A DNA stretch of 64,000 bases from Flavobacterium shii (lineage in GTDB: Bacteria; Bacteroidota; Bacteroidia; Flavobacteriales; Flavobacteriaceae), in assembly GCF_025847235.1 (NCBI RefSeq), contig NZ_JAOZEW010000017.1, forward strand, positions 62,001 to 126,000. The letters are read 5' to 3'. The translations under genes were made by a program, and so were the position numbers. The number at the start of each line of letters is the position of its first letter. Position 1 is the first letter of the stretch. Under the pieces are notes generated by a model that was not told the DNA's origin, made no database searches, and was given only the letters and a program-made list of their open reading frames with translations. Of the stretch, positions 1 to 8,983 are shown in pieces.

Positions 1-926
1 CTTTTGTAGAATTTATCAAAAAAGTAGCTACATATGAAATTGTTTTCCTGGTGGTTGCTGATGAAGATTTGAAGGCAAAAGTGAACGAAATGCTTGAAAG
101 AGCACACGTGAATTTAAAGAATGTTACTTATATTATTCATAAAACAAACAGAAGCTGGATGCGTGATTCAGGACCAATTGTTGTTAAAAATGGAGATAAA
201 AGAGAAGCATTAAACTTTAATTTTAATGGTTGGGCAAAATACAAAAACTATCAATTAGATAAATTTGTGCCAGCGAAAATTGCCGAAGTTCTGGATATTC
301 CGCTTACACAAGTAATATATAAAGGTAAACCTGTTATTGTAGAAGGTGGTGCAATTGATAGTAACGGAAGAGGAACTTTATTAACATCAGAGGAATGCTT
401 GATGCATCCTAGTATTCAGGTTCGAAATCCTAATTTTACCAAAGAAGATTACGAAGCCGTTTTTAAAGAATATTTAGGTGTAACCAATGTTATATGGTTA
501 GGAAATGGTATAGAAGGAGATGATACACATGGTCATATTGATGATTTGTGTCGTTTTGTAAATGAAGATACGATTGTAACGATTGTAGAAACAGATAAAA
601 ATGATGCAAATTATGAGCCATTACAAGATAATTTGAAGCGTTTGCAAAATGCGAAGTTGGAAAACGGAAAGTCTCCAATAGTTGTTGCTTTACCAATGCC
701 TAAACGAATAGATTTTGAAGATTTAAGATTGCCGGCGAGTTATGCTAATTTCTTAATTCTTAATAACTGTGTTTTGGTTCCTACTTTTAATGATAGTAAT
801 GATCGTGTTGCGCTTAATATTCTTTCGGAGTGTTTCCCTGATAGAGAAGTTATCGGAATTAGTTGTGTTGATTTTATCTGGGGATTTGGAACATTACATT
901 GTTTAAGTCAGCAAATACCAGTATAA
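1..926 (+). CDS. aguA: Agmatine deiminase, 5' end outside window
   Basis: The open frame is already open at base 3, so this is the C-terminal ~307 residues; family members are usually about 340-370 aa. The GTG at 51 is internal, not a start. Agmatine deiminases (guanidino-modifying superfamily) hydrolyse agmatine to N-carbamoylputrescine and ammonia for putrescine synthesis. Visible family motifs are WMRDSGP, EGGAIDSNG, the GDDTHGHIDD block with the catalytic His, and the C-terminal GTLHCLSQQIP with the nucleophilic Cys. The product appears cytosolic. A bidirectional terminator lies between it and the convergent fahA. A related peptidylarginine deiminase is the alternative, but the motif set and compact C-terminus favour AguA. 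Confidence 0.9.
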   Translation, partial: FVEFIKKVATYEIVFLVVADEDLKAKVNEMLERAHVNLKNVTYIIHKTNRSWMRDSGPIVVKNGDKREALNFNFNGWAKYKNYQLDKFVPAKIAEVLDIPLTQVIYKGKPVIVEGGAIDSNGRGTLLTSEECLMHPSIQVRNPNFTKEDYEAVFKEYLGVTNVIWLGNGIEGDDTHGHIDDLCRFVNEDTIVTIVETDKNDANYEPLQDNLKRLQNAKLENGKSPIVVALPMPKRIDFEDLRLPASYANFLILNNCVLVPTFNDSNDRVALNILSECFPDREVIGISCVDFIWGFGTLHCLSQQIPV

Positions 927-1100
927 ATTCTACTGAAGTTGTGGTTAAAGAAAGGTTCTAAGGAGCAAAGGCTCAGAGGTTTTGCGAAGATTGCAAAGTT
1001 TTGAATTTGTGAAAATTTGTGCAATTGATGGCAAGAGAATTAGTCAGAAAGAATAAAAATAGATTTACGTAAAGACCACAAATTTTAAGAGCATAAAAAA

Positions 1101-1131
1101 AACGCATTGAAAATTTTCAATGCGTTTTTTG
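1101..1131. terminator. Bidirectional intrinsic terminator between aguA and fahA
   Basis: A perfect self-complementary stretch with 13-bp arms (AACGCATTGAAAA and its complement) is flanked by an A-run on the left and a T-run on the right. It can therefore terminate both converging genes. Confidence 0.85.
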
Positions 1132-1152
1132 TTATTCAGAATCAAGATCTCT

Positions 1153-2436
1153 TCATTGTCTCACGAAAGGAGCAAGTAATTGGCTTGAAACTTCTCCAAA
1201 ACCAATACGAACTTCATTGCTTTCACAATATCCTCTCATAATTACTGTGTCATTATCTTCGATAAACTTACGTTCGCTACCATCATTTAATTTTAATGGA
1301 TTTTTCCCTCCCCAAGTTAGTTCCAGCATAGAGCCATAACTATCTGGAGTAGGTCCTGATATTGTTCCAGAACCCATCATATCGCCAGAATTAACACGAC
1401 AGCCATTAGAGGTATGATGTGCTAGTTGTTGGCTCATTGACCAATACATGTGTTTAAAATTCGATCTGGAGATTACAGTTTCTTCTTTGTCCAATGGTTT
1501 AAGAGAAACTTCTAAATGAATATCAAAACCTTTTTTTCCTTTAGTTTGTAAATAAGGAAGTGGTGATGGATCTTGCTTAGGGCCTTTGGTTCTAAATGGT
1601 TCTAATGCATCCATCGTAACAATCCAAGGAGAGATAGAAGAGGCAAAGTTCTTTGCTAAGAATGGTCCTAAGGGCACATATTCCCATTTTTGGATATCGC
1701 GAGCACTCCAATCATTTAATAAAACCATTCCGAAAATATAATCTTCGGCTTCATAGGCAGGAATGGGTTCTCCCATTATATTAGCATCTGTTGTAATAAA
1801 TGCTGTTTCCAATTCAAAATCAATAGATCTTGAAGGTCCAAAAACGGGTGAATTTTCTCCATTAGGAAGCGTTTGTCCCATTGGTCTGTGTACTGGAATC
1901 CCAGAAGGTATGATTGTCGAACTTCTTCCGTGATATCCTACAGGAATGTGTAACCAGTTTGGTAATAATGCATTTTCCGGATCACGGAACATTTTTCCTA
2001 CATTGGTTGCGTGTTCTCTACTTGAATAAAAATCGGTGTAATCTCCAATTAAAACAGGCAATTGCATTTCGACATCGTTAATTTTAAAAATGACAATATC
2101 TCTATCTTTTGTTGAATCTCTTAGTTGAGGATTGTTAATATCAAATATATCGGCAATACGGTTTCGAACTAAACGCCATGTTTTTTTACCATCTGAAATG
2201 AAATCATTTAGAGTATCTTGCATAAACATATCATCAGTTAAATCAATTCCTGAGAAATAGCTTAATTGTTGCAAAGCTCCTAAATCTATGGCGTAGTCGC
2301 CAATTCTTGTTCCAACCGTTACTATATTTTCCTTGGTAAGAAAAACACCGAAGGGAATGTTTTGAATAGGGAAATCACTATTCTCTGGTACATCTAACCA
2401 TGATTTTCGTTTAGTATCGTTGGCTGTTATCGGCAT
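1153..2436 (-). CDS. fahA: Fumarylacetoacetase (tyrosine degradation)
   Basis: At 427 aa it is close to eukaryotic FAH (about 420 aa). It hydrolyses fumarylacetoacetate to fumarate and acetoacetate, the last step of tyrosine catabolism. The N-terminal SH3-like domain occupies roughly residues 1-120 and the rest is the catalytic FAH fold. Seen directly: DFYSSREHATNVG (metal Asp and catalytic His region), GYHGRSSTIIPSG, the metal-ligand pair in DFELE, and NDWSARDIQ. The ATG start follows an excellent TAnnTTTG promoter. It is transcribed divergently from glyA. No other tyrosine-pathway gene is adjacent. Confidence 0.95.
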   Translation of the reverse strand: MPITANDTKRKSWLDVPENSDFPIQNIPFGVFLTKENIVTVGTRIGDYAIDLGALQQLSYFSGIDLTDDMFMQDTLNDFISDGKKTWRLVRNRIADIFDINNPQLRDSTKDRDIVIFKINDVEMQLPVLIGDYTDFYSSREHATNVGKMFRDPENALLPNWLHIPVGYHGRSSTIIPSGIPVHRPMGQTLPNGENSPVFGPSRSIDFELETAFITTDANIMGEPIPAYEAEDYIFGMVLLNDWSARDIQKWEYVPLGPFLAKNFASSISPWIVTMDALEPFRTKGPKQDPSPLPYLQTKGKKGFDIHLEVSLKPLDKEETVISRSNFKHMYWSMSQQLAHHTSNGCRVNSGDMMGSGTISGPTPDSYGSMLELTWGGKNPLKLNDGSERKFIEDNDTVIMRGYCESNEVRIGFGEVSSQLLAPFVRQ

Positions 2437-2470
2437 GTGAATGTTAATTATTTGTTGAAAAATTCTATGT

Positions 2471-2501
2471 CAAATATATCATAATCTAACAGTTTGACAA
2501 A
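2471..2501 (-). promoter_or_regulatory. fahA promoter, Bacteroidota type
   Basis: On the minus strand TTTG (2501-2498), a 19-nt spacer and TATATTTG (2478-2471) match the Bacteroidota TTTG/TAnnTTTG consensus exactly. The fahA ATG is about 35 nt downstream. Confidence 0.8.
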
Positions 2502-2519
2502 CGTTTTTTTGTATTTTTG
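2493..2519 (+). promoter_or_regulatory. Candidate glyA promoter
   Basis: TATTTTTG (2512-2519) fits TAnnTTTG and would start transcription about 18 nt before the glyA ATG. The only TTTG upstream (2493-2496) is 15 nt away, shorter than the usual 17-23. It lies in TTTGACAAA, which also supplies the fahA -33 element. Confidence 0.5.
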
Positions 2520-2544
2520 CATCAAATTAACGAAAAACTAAAAA

Positions 2545-3819
2545 ATGCAACGCGACGAACAAATTTTTGATCTTATTCTTGAAGAACAAGACAGACAAAT
2601 TCACGGATTAGAACTAATCGCTTCAGAAAATTTTGTAAGTGATGAGGTAATGGAAGCAGCTGGTTCTGTTTTAACAAATAAATATGCAGAAGGCTATCCA
2701 GGCAAAAGATACTACGGAGGTTGTGAAGTAGTTGACGTTATTGAGCAAATTGCTATCGATAGAGCCAAGGAGTTATTTGGAGCTACATACGCAAACGTGC
2801 AACCACACTCTGGTTCACAAGCAAATACTGCTGTTTATCATGCATGTTTAAAGCCAGGAGATAAAATCTTAGGATTTGATTTATCTCACGGTGGACACTT
2901 AACACATGGTTCTCCAGTAAACTTCTCGGGACGTTTATATACTCCGGTTTTTTATGGTGTAGATAAAGAAACAGGACGTTTGGACTATGATAAAATTCAA
3001 GAAATTGCTACTAAAGAGCAACCAAAATTAATCATTGCAGGAGCTTCAGCTTATTCTCGTGATATGGATTTTGAGCGTTTTAGAGTAATTGCAGATAGTG
3101 TAGGAGCAATATTATTTGCAGATATTTCACATCCTGCAGGGCTTATCGCCAAAGGATTAATGAATGACCCAATTCCTCATTGTCATATCGTTTCTACAAC
3201 AACACACAAAACATTACGTGGACCACGTGGAGGTTTAATATTAATGGGTAAAGATTTTGAAAACCCACAAGGATTAACAAATCCAAAAGGAGAAATCAGA
3301 ATGATGTCTGCATTATTAGACTTAGCTGTATTTCCTGGAAACCAAGGAGGTCCTTTAATGCATATTATTGCTGCAAAAGCGGTTGCTTTTGGAGAAGCAT
3401 TACAAGATGAATTCTTTACTTATGCTATGCAATTAAAAAAGAATGCAAGTGCAATGGCAGATGCTTTTGTAAAAAGAGGATACAATATTATTTCTGGAGG
3501 TACAGACAATCACATGATGTTAATTGACCTTAGAAATAAAGGAATTTCAGGTAAAGAAGCAGAAAATGCATTGGTAAAAGCTGAAATTACTGTAAACAAA
3601 AATATGGTTCCATTTGATGATAAATCACCATTTATAACTTCGGGTATTCGTGTAGGAACAGCTGCTATCACAACACGTGGTTTGGTTGAAGACGACATGG
3701 AAACTATTGTTGCTTTAATTGATAGAGTATTAACAAATCACACTAGTGAAGAAGTTATCGAAGAAGTTGCCAATGAAGTAAATGAAATGATGAGCGAAAG
3801 AGCAATCTTCGTTTATTAA
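2545..3819 (+). CDS. glyA: Serine hydroxymethyltransferase
   Basis: This 424-aa PLP enzyme interconverts serine plus tetrahydrofolate with glycine plus 5,10-methylene-THF, feeding one-carbon metabolism. Family motifs are clear: LELIASENFVS near the N-terminus, NKYAEGYPGKRYYGG, QPHSGSQAN, SHGGHLTHG, and STTTHKTLRGPRGG with the PLP lysine at residue 222. Length is normal for a bacterial GlyA. The ATG at 2545 sits just after a candidate TAnnTTTG promoter. The downstream miaE gene is 155 bp away across an inverted-repeat spacer and may be transcribed separately. Confidence 0.98.
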   Translation: MQRDEQIFDLILEEQDRQIHGLELIASENFVSDEVMEAAGSVLTNKYAEGYPGKRYYGGCEVVDVIEQIAIDRAKELFGATYANVQPHSGSQANTAVYHACLKPGDKILGFDLSHGGHLTHGSPVNFSGRLYTPVFYGVDKETGRLDYDKIQEIATKEQPKLIIAGASAYSRDMDFERFRVIADSVGAILFADISHPAGLIAKGLMNDPIPHCHIVSTTTHKTLRGPRGGLILMGKDFENPQGLTNPKGEIRMMSALLDLAVFPGNQGGPLMHIIAAKAVAFGEALQDEFFTYAMQLKKNASAMADAFVKRGYNIISGGTDNHMMLIDLRNKGISGKEAENALVKAEITVNKNMVPFDDKSPFITSGIRVGTAAITTRGLVEDDMETIVALIDRVLTNHTSEEVIEEVANEVNEMMSERAIFVY

Positions 3820-3825
3820 AAAAAA

Positions 3826-3937
3826 AGTCATAAAGTCTTAAAGTCGAAGGTCAAAAGTCTTGGAATGGAATATAAATTTCTATTTTAGTTTTGATCTTCG
3901 ACTTTTATTTTTTTCGACTTTACAACTTTATGACTTT
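3826..3937. repeat. Imperfect inverted repeat of AAAGTC/GACTTT units
   Basis: The spacer after glyA is built from repeated AAAGTC units on the left (about 3826-3861). Their complements, GACTTT units, lie on the right (about 3886-3937), giving a long imperfect hairpin. It has the character of a dispersed Flavobacterium intergenic repeat. A TAGTTTTG at 3886-3893 could also serve as a -7 element for miaE, but this is weak. Confidence 0.55.
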
Positions 3938-3974
3938 CTAACTTTAAGACTAAACTTTAAAGACTAAAAAAAAA

Positions 3975-4568
3975 ATGGGTGTATTAAGATTACAGTTGCC
4001 AACCGACCCAAGATGGGTAAATATTGTAGAGAAAAATATTGAAGAAATATTAACGGATCACGCTTGGTGTGAACAAAAAGCAGCAACAAATGCTATTACA
4101 ATAATTACAAATAACTCAGAGCATCAAGATTTGGTTAAAGATTTATTGGCTCTTGCCAAAGAAGAAATTGACCATTTTGAGCAAGTACATAATATCATCA
4201 TCAAAAGAGGGTTAAAGCTTGGTAGGGAACGCAAAGACGACTATGTAAATGAATTGTATTTGTATATGAAGAAAAGCGGAGACGGAAGTCGTGTTTCAAG
4301 CTTAGTTGAGCGTTTGTTATTCTCGGCAATGATTGAAGCCAGAAGTTGCGAACGTTTTAAAGTACTATCGGAAAATATTAACGACGAAGAATTATCTGTT
4401 TTTTACAGAGATTTAATGGAAAGCGAAGCAGGACATTATACCACTTTTATTACTTATGCCAGAAAATACGGAGTAGGAATTGATGTAGAGAAACGCTGGA
4501 GAGAATGGCTATCCTACGAAGAATCCATAATCACCAATTACGGAAAAGGAGAAACTATTCACGGGTAG
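3975..4568 (+). CDS. miaE: tRNA-(ms2io6A)-hydroxylase MiaE
   Basis: This 197-aa ferritin-like di-iron monooxygenase hydroxylates the isopentenyl group of 2-methylthio-N6-isopentenyladenosine at tRNA position 37. The product is an all-helical bundle. Likely iron ligands are visible in the helix motifs EEIDHFEQVH, EARSCERF and SEAGHYTTF, with the family start LPTDPRWV. Length is typical. No signal peptide is present, so it acts in the cytosol. It lies downstream of glyA but is separated by a repeat-rich spacer, so co-transcription is unproven. Downstream is a second repeat-rich region. Confidence 0.88.
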   Translation: MGVLRLQLPTDPRWVNIVEKNIEEILTDHAWCEQKAATNAITIITNNSEHQDLVKDLLALAKEEIDHFEQVHNIIIKRGLKLGRERKDDYVNELYLYMKKSGDGSRVSSLVERLLFSAMIEARSCERFKVLSENINDEELSVFYRDLMESEAGHYTTFITYARKYGVGIDVEKRWREWLSYEESIITNYGKGETIHG

Positions 4569-4573
4569 AGTTA

Positions 4574-4634
4574 GTGTTCAGTTTTCAGTCTCAGTCTCAG
4601 TTTCAGTCCTTAGTTTCAGTCCTTAGTTTCAGTG
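4574..4634. repeat. Short tandem repeats of CAGT-type units
   Basis: A run of imperfect CAGTYT/CAGTCTCAGT units includes CCTTAGTTTCAGT twice in tandem. It leads directly into the 87-bp direct repeat. No coding potential is seen. Confidence 0.6.
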
Positions 4635-4813
4635 ATTAGTGTCATCCTGAGCGTAGTTGAAGGATAATCCTAATTATCCATAAAGTCTAAAATTCTAAGC
4701 CAGTCTAATAAATCTAAGTCAGTAACAGTGTTTAGTGTCATGCTGAGCGGAGTCGAAGGAGAATCCCAATTATCCATAAAGTTTAAAATTCTAAGCCAGT
4801 CTAACTAATCTAA
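4631..4813. repeat. Two-copy 87-bp direct repeat
   Basis: Copies at 4631-4717 and 4727-4813 align without gaps at 78 of 87 positions, giving a 96-bp period. Each contains the GTCAT-CTGAGCG-AGT-GAAGGA core known from dispersed intergenic repeats in many bacteria. It is followed by AATTATCCATAAAGT and an AGTCTAA-rich tail. The second copy ends 20 bp before the GNAT gene. Confidence 0.85.
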
Positions 4814-4833
4814 AAATCTAAGAAGTCTAAATT

Positions 4834-5331
4834 ATGATTACACTTAAAATAGCATCAGCAACCGATGTATCTACAATAAGAGAAATTGCATTTAAAACTT
4901 GGCCAAACACTTATGGTGAAATCCTATCTCAGGAACAACTTGATTATATGCTTGATAAATTTTATGAGCCAGCTCTATTAGAAGAAAGCATCCGTAATGG
5001 ACATGTCTTTACAATGGCTTATGAGGATGATTTTTGTCTTGGTTATGCTGGATACCAACATAATTATTTGGATAAAAATGCGACACGCTTAAACAAACTG
5101 TATTTACTTCCAGAAGCACAAGGTAAGGGAATGGGGAAAATACTAATTGATGCAGTTGAGGCTGCAGCCAAAGAAAAAAAATCAGATATCGTTACTTTGA
5201 ACGTAAATAGATTTAATAAAGCGGCTTCTTTTTATAAAAAAATGGGATTCGAAATTGTAGCCGAAGCAGATATTGAGCTAGATCACGGGTACTTGATGGA
5301 AGATTTTATTATGGAAAAGAAAGTAAAGTAA
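4834..5331 (+). CDS. GNAT family N-acetyltransferase
   Basis: This 165-aa protein has the GNAT fold. The acetyl-CoA-binding motif A is LYLLPEAQGKGMGKILIDAV (about residues 90-109), with the Q/RxxGxG/A signature QGKGMG. The family's late motif follows as NRFNKAASFYKKMGFEIV. It would transfer an acetyl group from acetyl-CoA to an amine. The substrate cannot be told from sequence; small-molecule and protein-N-terminus acetylation are both possible. It stands alone, just downstream of the 87-bp direct repeats and 120 bp before corA. Confidence 0.85.
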   Translation: MITLKIASATDVSTIREIAFKTWPNTYGEILSQEQLDYMLDKFYEPALLEESIRNGHVFTMAYEDDFCLGYAGYQHNYLDKNATRLNKLYLLPEAQGKGMGKILIDAVEAAAKEKKSDIVTLNVNRFNKAASFYKKMGFEIVAEADIELDHGYLMEDFIMEKKVK

Positions 5332-5451
5332 TCGACCTACTTTGTTAAAATCTTAAATAAGTTAGAATTTTGGTATACTACTGCCAAAATTGGGAATGTA
5401 AGAGGGTTTTAAAAAACTTTTTTGTAATATTACTATATAAATCATTTTTGG

Positions 5452-6522
5452 ATGAGAAAGATAAAATACAAAAAAGGCAGAAAATTACAACCCTATTACT
5501 TAGAATACACAGGTCAGCATAAAGACACTCAGTCCGAAATGCAACTTTTTGTCTATGATGATTTAGAAGTTACCGAATATGAAAAATTTAATATAGCAGC
5601 AATAAATACTTGTATTGATTATTCTAAAAATAATTGGCTCAATATACATGGTTTAAACAATATTGACTTGATTAAAACCATTGGAGAGTATTTTAAAGTA
5701 GATGGATTCATGCTTGCCGATATACTTAATACTACCAAAAGAACAAAGTTACAAGAACAGCAGGAAATTTTATTTTTTAATATAAAATCTCTTTTGCCAT
5801 CTGAACATTCTGATAGTATTAGTGTTGAGCAAATAAGTTTTATAATCAAAGACGGTGTTTTAATATCTTTTCAGGAAAAGCGAAGTGATTTCTTTACTCA
5901 TATTCGCGAACGTATTAGGCTGCATGCTGGAATTGTGCGAACGAAAAAAGTCGATTATTTGCTTTATTTATTGTTAGATGCAGTGATGGAAAACTTTTAT
6001 ATCACGCTCGAAGACGAAGAGAATAAAGTAGAAGACTTGATTAATATTACCAAGGGGGATACCAATCCAATTATACTTGAAAAAATAGAAAGACATAGAG
6101 ATAATTTTAATTTCTTAAAACGTTCTATTATACCACTCCGTGACTCTTTGTATGATATTAAAAGTATAAAAGACGACAACACATTTAATGGAATCGAAAA
6201 AGAGAATTTTAGTTTCTTTTCTCGTTTGCATCAAAAAAGTTTGGAACTTTTAGAACAAATAGAATCAGATATGAGTTCGTTGGAAAGTGCTTCTAATTTT
6301 TATTTTTCGGCACAAAGCCATAAAATGAACGAAATTATGAAAACGCTAACCATAATTTCAGCAATATTTATTCCATTAACTTTTATAGTTGGAGTGTATG
6401 GAATGAATTTTGAAAACATACCAGAACTTAAGTACCAATATGGTTATTATTCGGTTATGACTGCAATGTTTTTATTGGTAATTGGATTGATTATTTATTT
6501 CAAAAAAAGACGTTGGTTTTAG
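5452..6522 (+). CDS. corA: CorA family Mg2+/Co2+ transporter
   Basis: This 356-aa protein has the CorA layout: a soluble alpha/beta N-terminal domain, a long helical stalk (about residues 180-300), and two C-terminal membrane helices. The selectivity motif YGMN is present, with Gly317-Met318-Asn319 at the end of the first helix. The C-terminus is basic (KKRRWF), as usual for cytosolic CorA tails. It forms a pentameric channel for divalent cations in the inner membrane. It stands alone with 120 bp upstream and 267 bp downstream, and no Mg2+-sensing leader is recognisable. Confidence 0.92.
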   Translation: MRKIKYKKGRKLQPYYLEYTGQHKDTQSEMQLFVYDDLEVTEYEKFNIAAINTCIDYSKNNWLNIHGLNNIDLIKTIGEYFKVDGFMLADILNTTKRTKLQEQQEILFFNIKSLLPSEHSDSISVEQISFIIKDGVLISFQEKRSDFFTHIRERIRLHAGIVRTKKVDYLLYLLLDAVMENFYITLEDEENKVEDLINITKGDTNPIILEKIERHRDNFNFLKRSIIPLRDSLYDIKSIKDDNTFNGIEKENFSFFSRLHQKSLELLEQIESDMSSLESASNFYFSAQSHKMNEIMKTLTIISAIFIPLTFIVGVYGMNFENIPELKYQYGYYSVMTAMFLLVIGLIIYFKKRRWF

Positions 6523-6643
6523 AGTTTAAGGTCTATAACGCATATTGACTGTAGCTTCTGAATATATATAAGTATGGGGAAATAATAGCAGATAATACTG
6601 CTCTTATATGACAAAAGTCAGTTATAGTAAGGGAGGATTCTCC

Positions 6644-6651
6644 TAATTTTG
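6644..6651 (+). promoter_or_regulatory. Possible pta promoter -7 element
   Basis: TAATTTTG fits TAnnTTTG in the 267-bp spacer before pta. No convincing TTG lies 17-23 nt upstream, and the implied leader is long (about 130 nt). This is a weak call. Confidence 0.3.
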
Positions 6652-6789
6652 TGCCTTTAATTAAAGGGATTTCGGACTAGAATGCCATTTTGTTAAGATT
6701 GATTTTCTAATAGAGGTTTTAGCCTTTTTTAAAATAATTTAAACATAAGATTTGGATTGCTTTTTTAATGTTTTTTAAACAATGAAATT

Positions 6790-8883
6790 ATGAGTAAAGC
6801 GGTATATATAGCAACAAGCGAACAGAATAGTGGTAAATCGATTGTTACTTTAGGGTTAATGAGCATGTTAATGGGGAAAACAGCCAAAGTAGGTTATTTT
6901 AGACCCATTGTGGAGGATTTTATCGATGGAGAACTGGATAATCATATTGAAACTGTGATTACACATTTTAACTTGGATATAAAGTTTGAAGATGCATTTG
7001 CTATCACAAAAAGCAAGTTAATCAAGAAAAAGAATAAAGGTAAAATAGGAGAGGTACTTGATTTAATAATCGAAAAATACAAACGCCTTGAAGAGCGTTT
7101 TGATTTTGTATTAGTCGAGGGAACCAGTTTTACGGGAGAAGGAACGGTAATAGAGTTAGATACAAATGTATTGATTGCTAAGAACTTAGGGATTCCAACA
7201 ATCATTATTGGTTCTGGAGTTGGTAAAACATTAGATGAGTTAGTTGATAACCTTTCCCTAGTATATAATTCCTTTAAAATAAAAGAGGTTGAGGTTCTGG
7301 CCGTAATCGCCAATAAAGTCCAGGTTGAGAATATTGATTTGGTAACTTTGGGACTGAAAAAAAGCCTTCCTGCTAATGTTTTAGTTAATGCTATTCCGGT
7401 TATTTCAAGCCTGAACAGCCCAACTGTTCAGGAAATCGTAAATGAACTTGATGCCAAAGTTTTATTTGGAGCTGCGCATTTAAATAATCAAACAGGACAT
7501 TTTAGTGTAGGAGCGATGCAATTGCATAATTATCTGGTGCATTTAAAAGAAAATAGTTTGGTTATTACTCCTGGGGATCGTGCCGATATTATTTTGGGTG
7601 CTTTGCAGGCTAATGAATCAGCTAATTATCCTACGATATCAGGTATCGTACTTACAGGGAATATCATCCCAGAGGAGAGTATATTGAAGTTAATCGAAGG
7701 ACTTTCGCCTATTGTTCCCATAATCTCGGTAGAAGGCGGAACGTATAGTATTACGAACCAGATTGGCGCTGTTAAATCGAAAATTTATGCAAACAATGAG
7801 CATAAAATAGAAACTTCGATTAATACATTCGAAAAATATGTTGATTTAGATAGTTTATCTGAAAAGCTAATCACTTTTGTGGCAGAAGGAATGACACCAA
7901 AAATGTTTCAGTATAACTTGGTAACAAGAGCCAAAAAACACCGCAAGCACATTGTTTTGCCAGAAGGAAATGATGAACGTATTCTCATTGCAGCATCGAG
8001 ATTATTGGCTATGGATGTTGTTGATATTTCTATTATTGGAGATAAAAAACAAATTGAAAGTAAAGTGACCGAATTAGGAATTACTTTTGATTTTTCGAAA
8101 ATAAAGATAATTAATCCGATAGAGTCACCATTTTATGAGGATTATGCGAATACTTATTATGAGCTAAGAAAAGCTAAGAATGTGACTATTGCTATGGCAA
8201 AAGATTTAATGGAAGACGTTTCATATTTTGGAACCATGATGGTTTATAAAGGCCATGCCGACGGAATGGTTTCTGGGGCAGCCCACACAACGCAACATAC
8301 TATATTACCAGCATTACAGTTTATTAAAACAAAACCAAATTCATCGGTAGTTTCATCTGTGTTTTTTATGTGTTTAGAAGACCGTGTTTCGGTTTTTGGT
8401 GATTGTGCCATAAATCCGAACCCAACTGCCGAACAATTGGCTGAAATTGCTATTTCATCGGCAGATTCAAGTGCAGCTTTTGGAATAGAACCAAAAATAG
8501 CAATGCTTTCTTATTCTTCGGGAACATCAGGAAAAGGAGATGAGGTGGAGAAAGTAAGAACAGCAACCGAAATTGTTAAACGTAAACGTCCTGATCTAAA
8601 AATAGAAGGACCTATTCAATATGATGCTGCTGTAGATAGAAGTGTTGGGAAAAGTAAAATGCCGGATTCAGAGGTGGCAGGACAAGCAAGCGTACTTATT
8701 TTCCCTGATTTAAATACAGGAAATAATACATATAAAGCAGTACAAAGAGAAACAGGAGCATTGGCAATTGGACCAATGTTACAAGGATTAAATAAACCTG
8801 TAAATGATTTAAGCAGAGGTTGTACCGTAGATGATATTATAAACACAGTAGTTATTACAGCCATTCAGGCGCAAGGATTGTAA
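6790..8883 (+). CDS. pta: Phosphate acetyltransferase, long form
   Basis: The 697-aa length is that of the long-form Pta. An N-terminal P-loop/BioD-like domain (ATSEQNSGKSIVTLG) is followed by a DRTGG-type middle domain. The C-terminal PTA_PTB catalytic domain runs from about residue 375 (RAKKHRKHIVLPEGNDERI, then DGMVSGAAHTT, SYSSGTSGKG and DAAVDRSVGKSK). It interconverts acetyl-CoA plus phosphate with acetyl phosphate plus CoA. ackA follows 100 bp downstream in the same direction, so the two form the acetate overflow/assimilation module. An overlapping out-of-frame ATG at 6782 was not used. Confidence 0.97.
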   Translation: MSKAVYIATSEQNSGKSIVTLGLMSMLMGKTAKVGYFRPIVEDFIDGELDNHIETVITHFNLDIKFEDAFAITKSKLIKKKNKGKIGEVLDLIIEKYKRLEERFDFVLVEGTSFTGEGTVIELDTNVLIAKNLGIPTIIIGSGVGKTLDELVDNLSLVYNSFKIKEVEVLAVIANKVQVENIDLVTLGLKKSLPANVLVNAIPVISSLNSPTVQEIVNELDAKVLFGAAHLNNQTGHFSVGAMQLHNYLVHLKENSLVITPGDRADIILGALQANESANYPTISGIVLTGNIIPEESILKLIEGLSPIVPIISVEGGTYSITNQIGAVKSKIYANNEHKIETSINTFEKYVDLDSLSEKLITFVAEGMTPKMFQYNLVTRAKKHRKHIVLPEGNDERILIAASRLLAMDVVDISIIGDKKQIESKVTELGITFDFSKIKIINPIESPFYEDYANTYYELRKAKNVTIAMAKDLMEDVSYFGTMMVYKGHADGMVSGAAHTTQHTILPALQFIKTKPNSSVVSSVFFMCLEDRVSVFGDCAINPNPTAEQLAEIAISSADSSAAFGIEPKIAMLSYSSGTSGKGDEVEKVRTATEIVKRKRPDLKIEGPIQYDAAVDRSVGKSKMPDSEVAGQASVLIFPDLNTGNNTYKAVQRETGALAIGPMLQGLNKPVNDLSRGCTVDDIINTVVITAIQAQGL

Positions 8884-8983
8884 AACAATTATTAATTGTT
8901 AGTTATAAATTATAAGTTTTACATTGTAATTATAACCTTGAAAAAATCCGCGTTCTGTTAGATTATACAAATAAAATATACAC

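Noticed and set aside
4631..4813. Possible CRISPR array
   Set aside because: Only two units of 87 bp with a 9-bp gap; no spacers, no regular short repeats and no cas genes.
5366..5391. Inverted repeat AATTTTGG-N10-CCAAAATT before corA
   Set aside because: Short AT-rich arms, no T-run and no promoter relation; probably chance.
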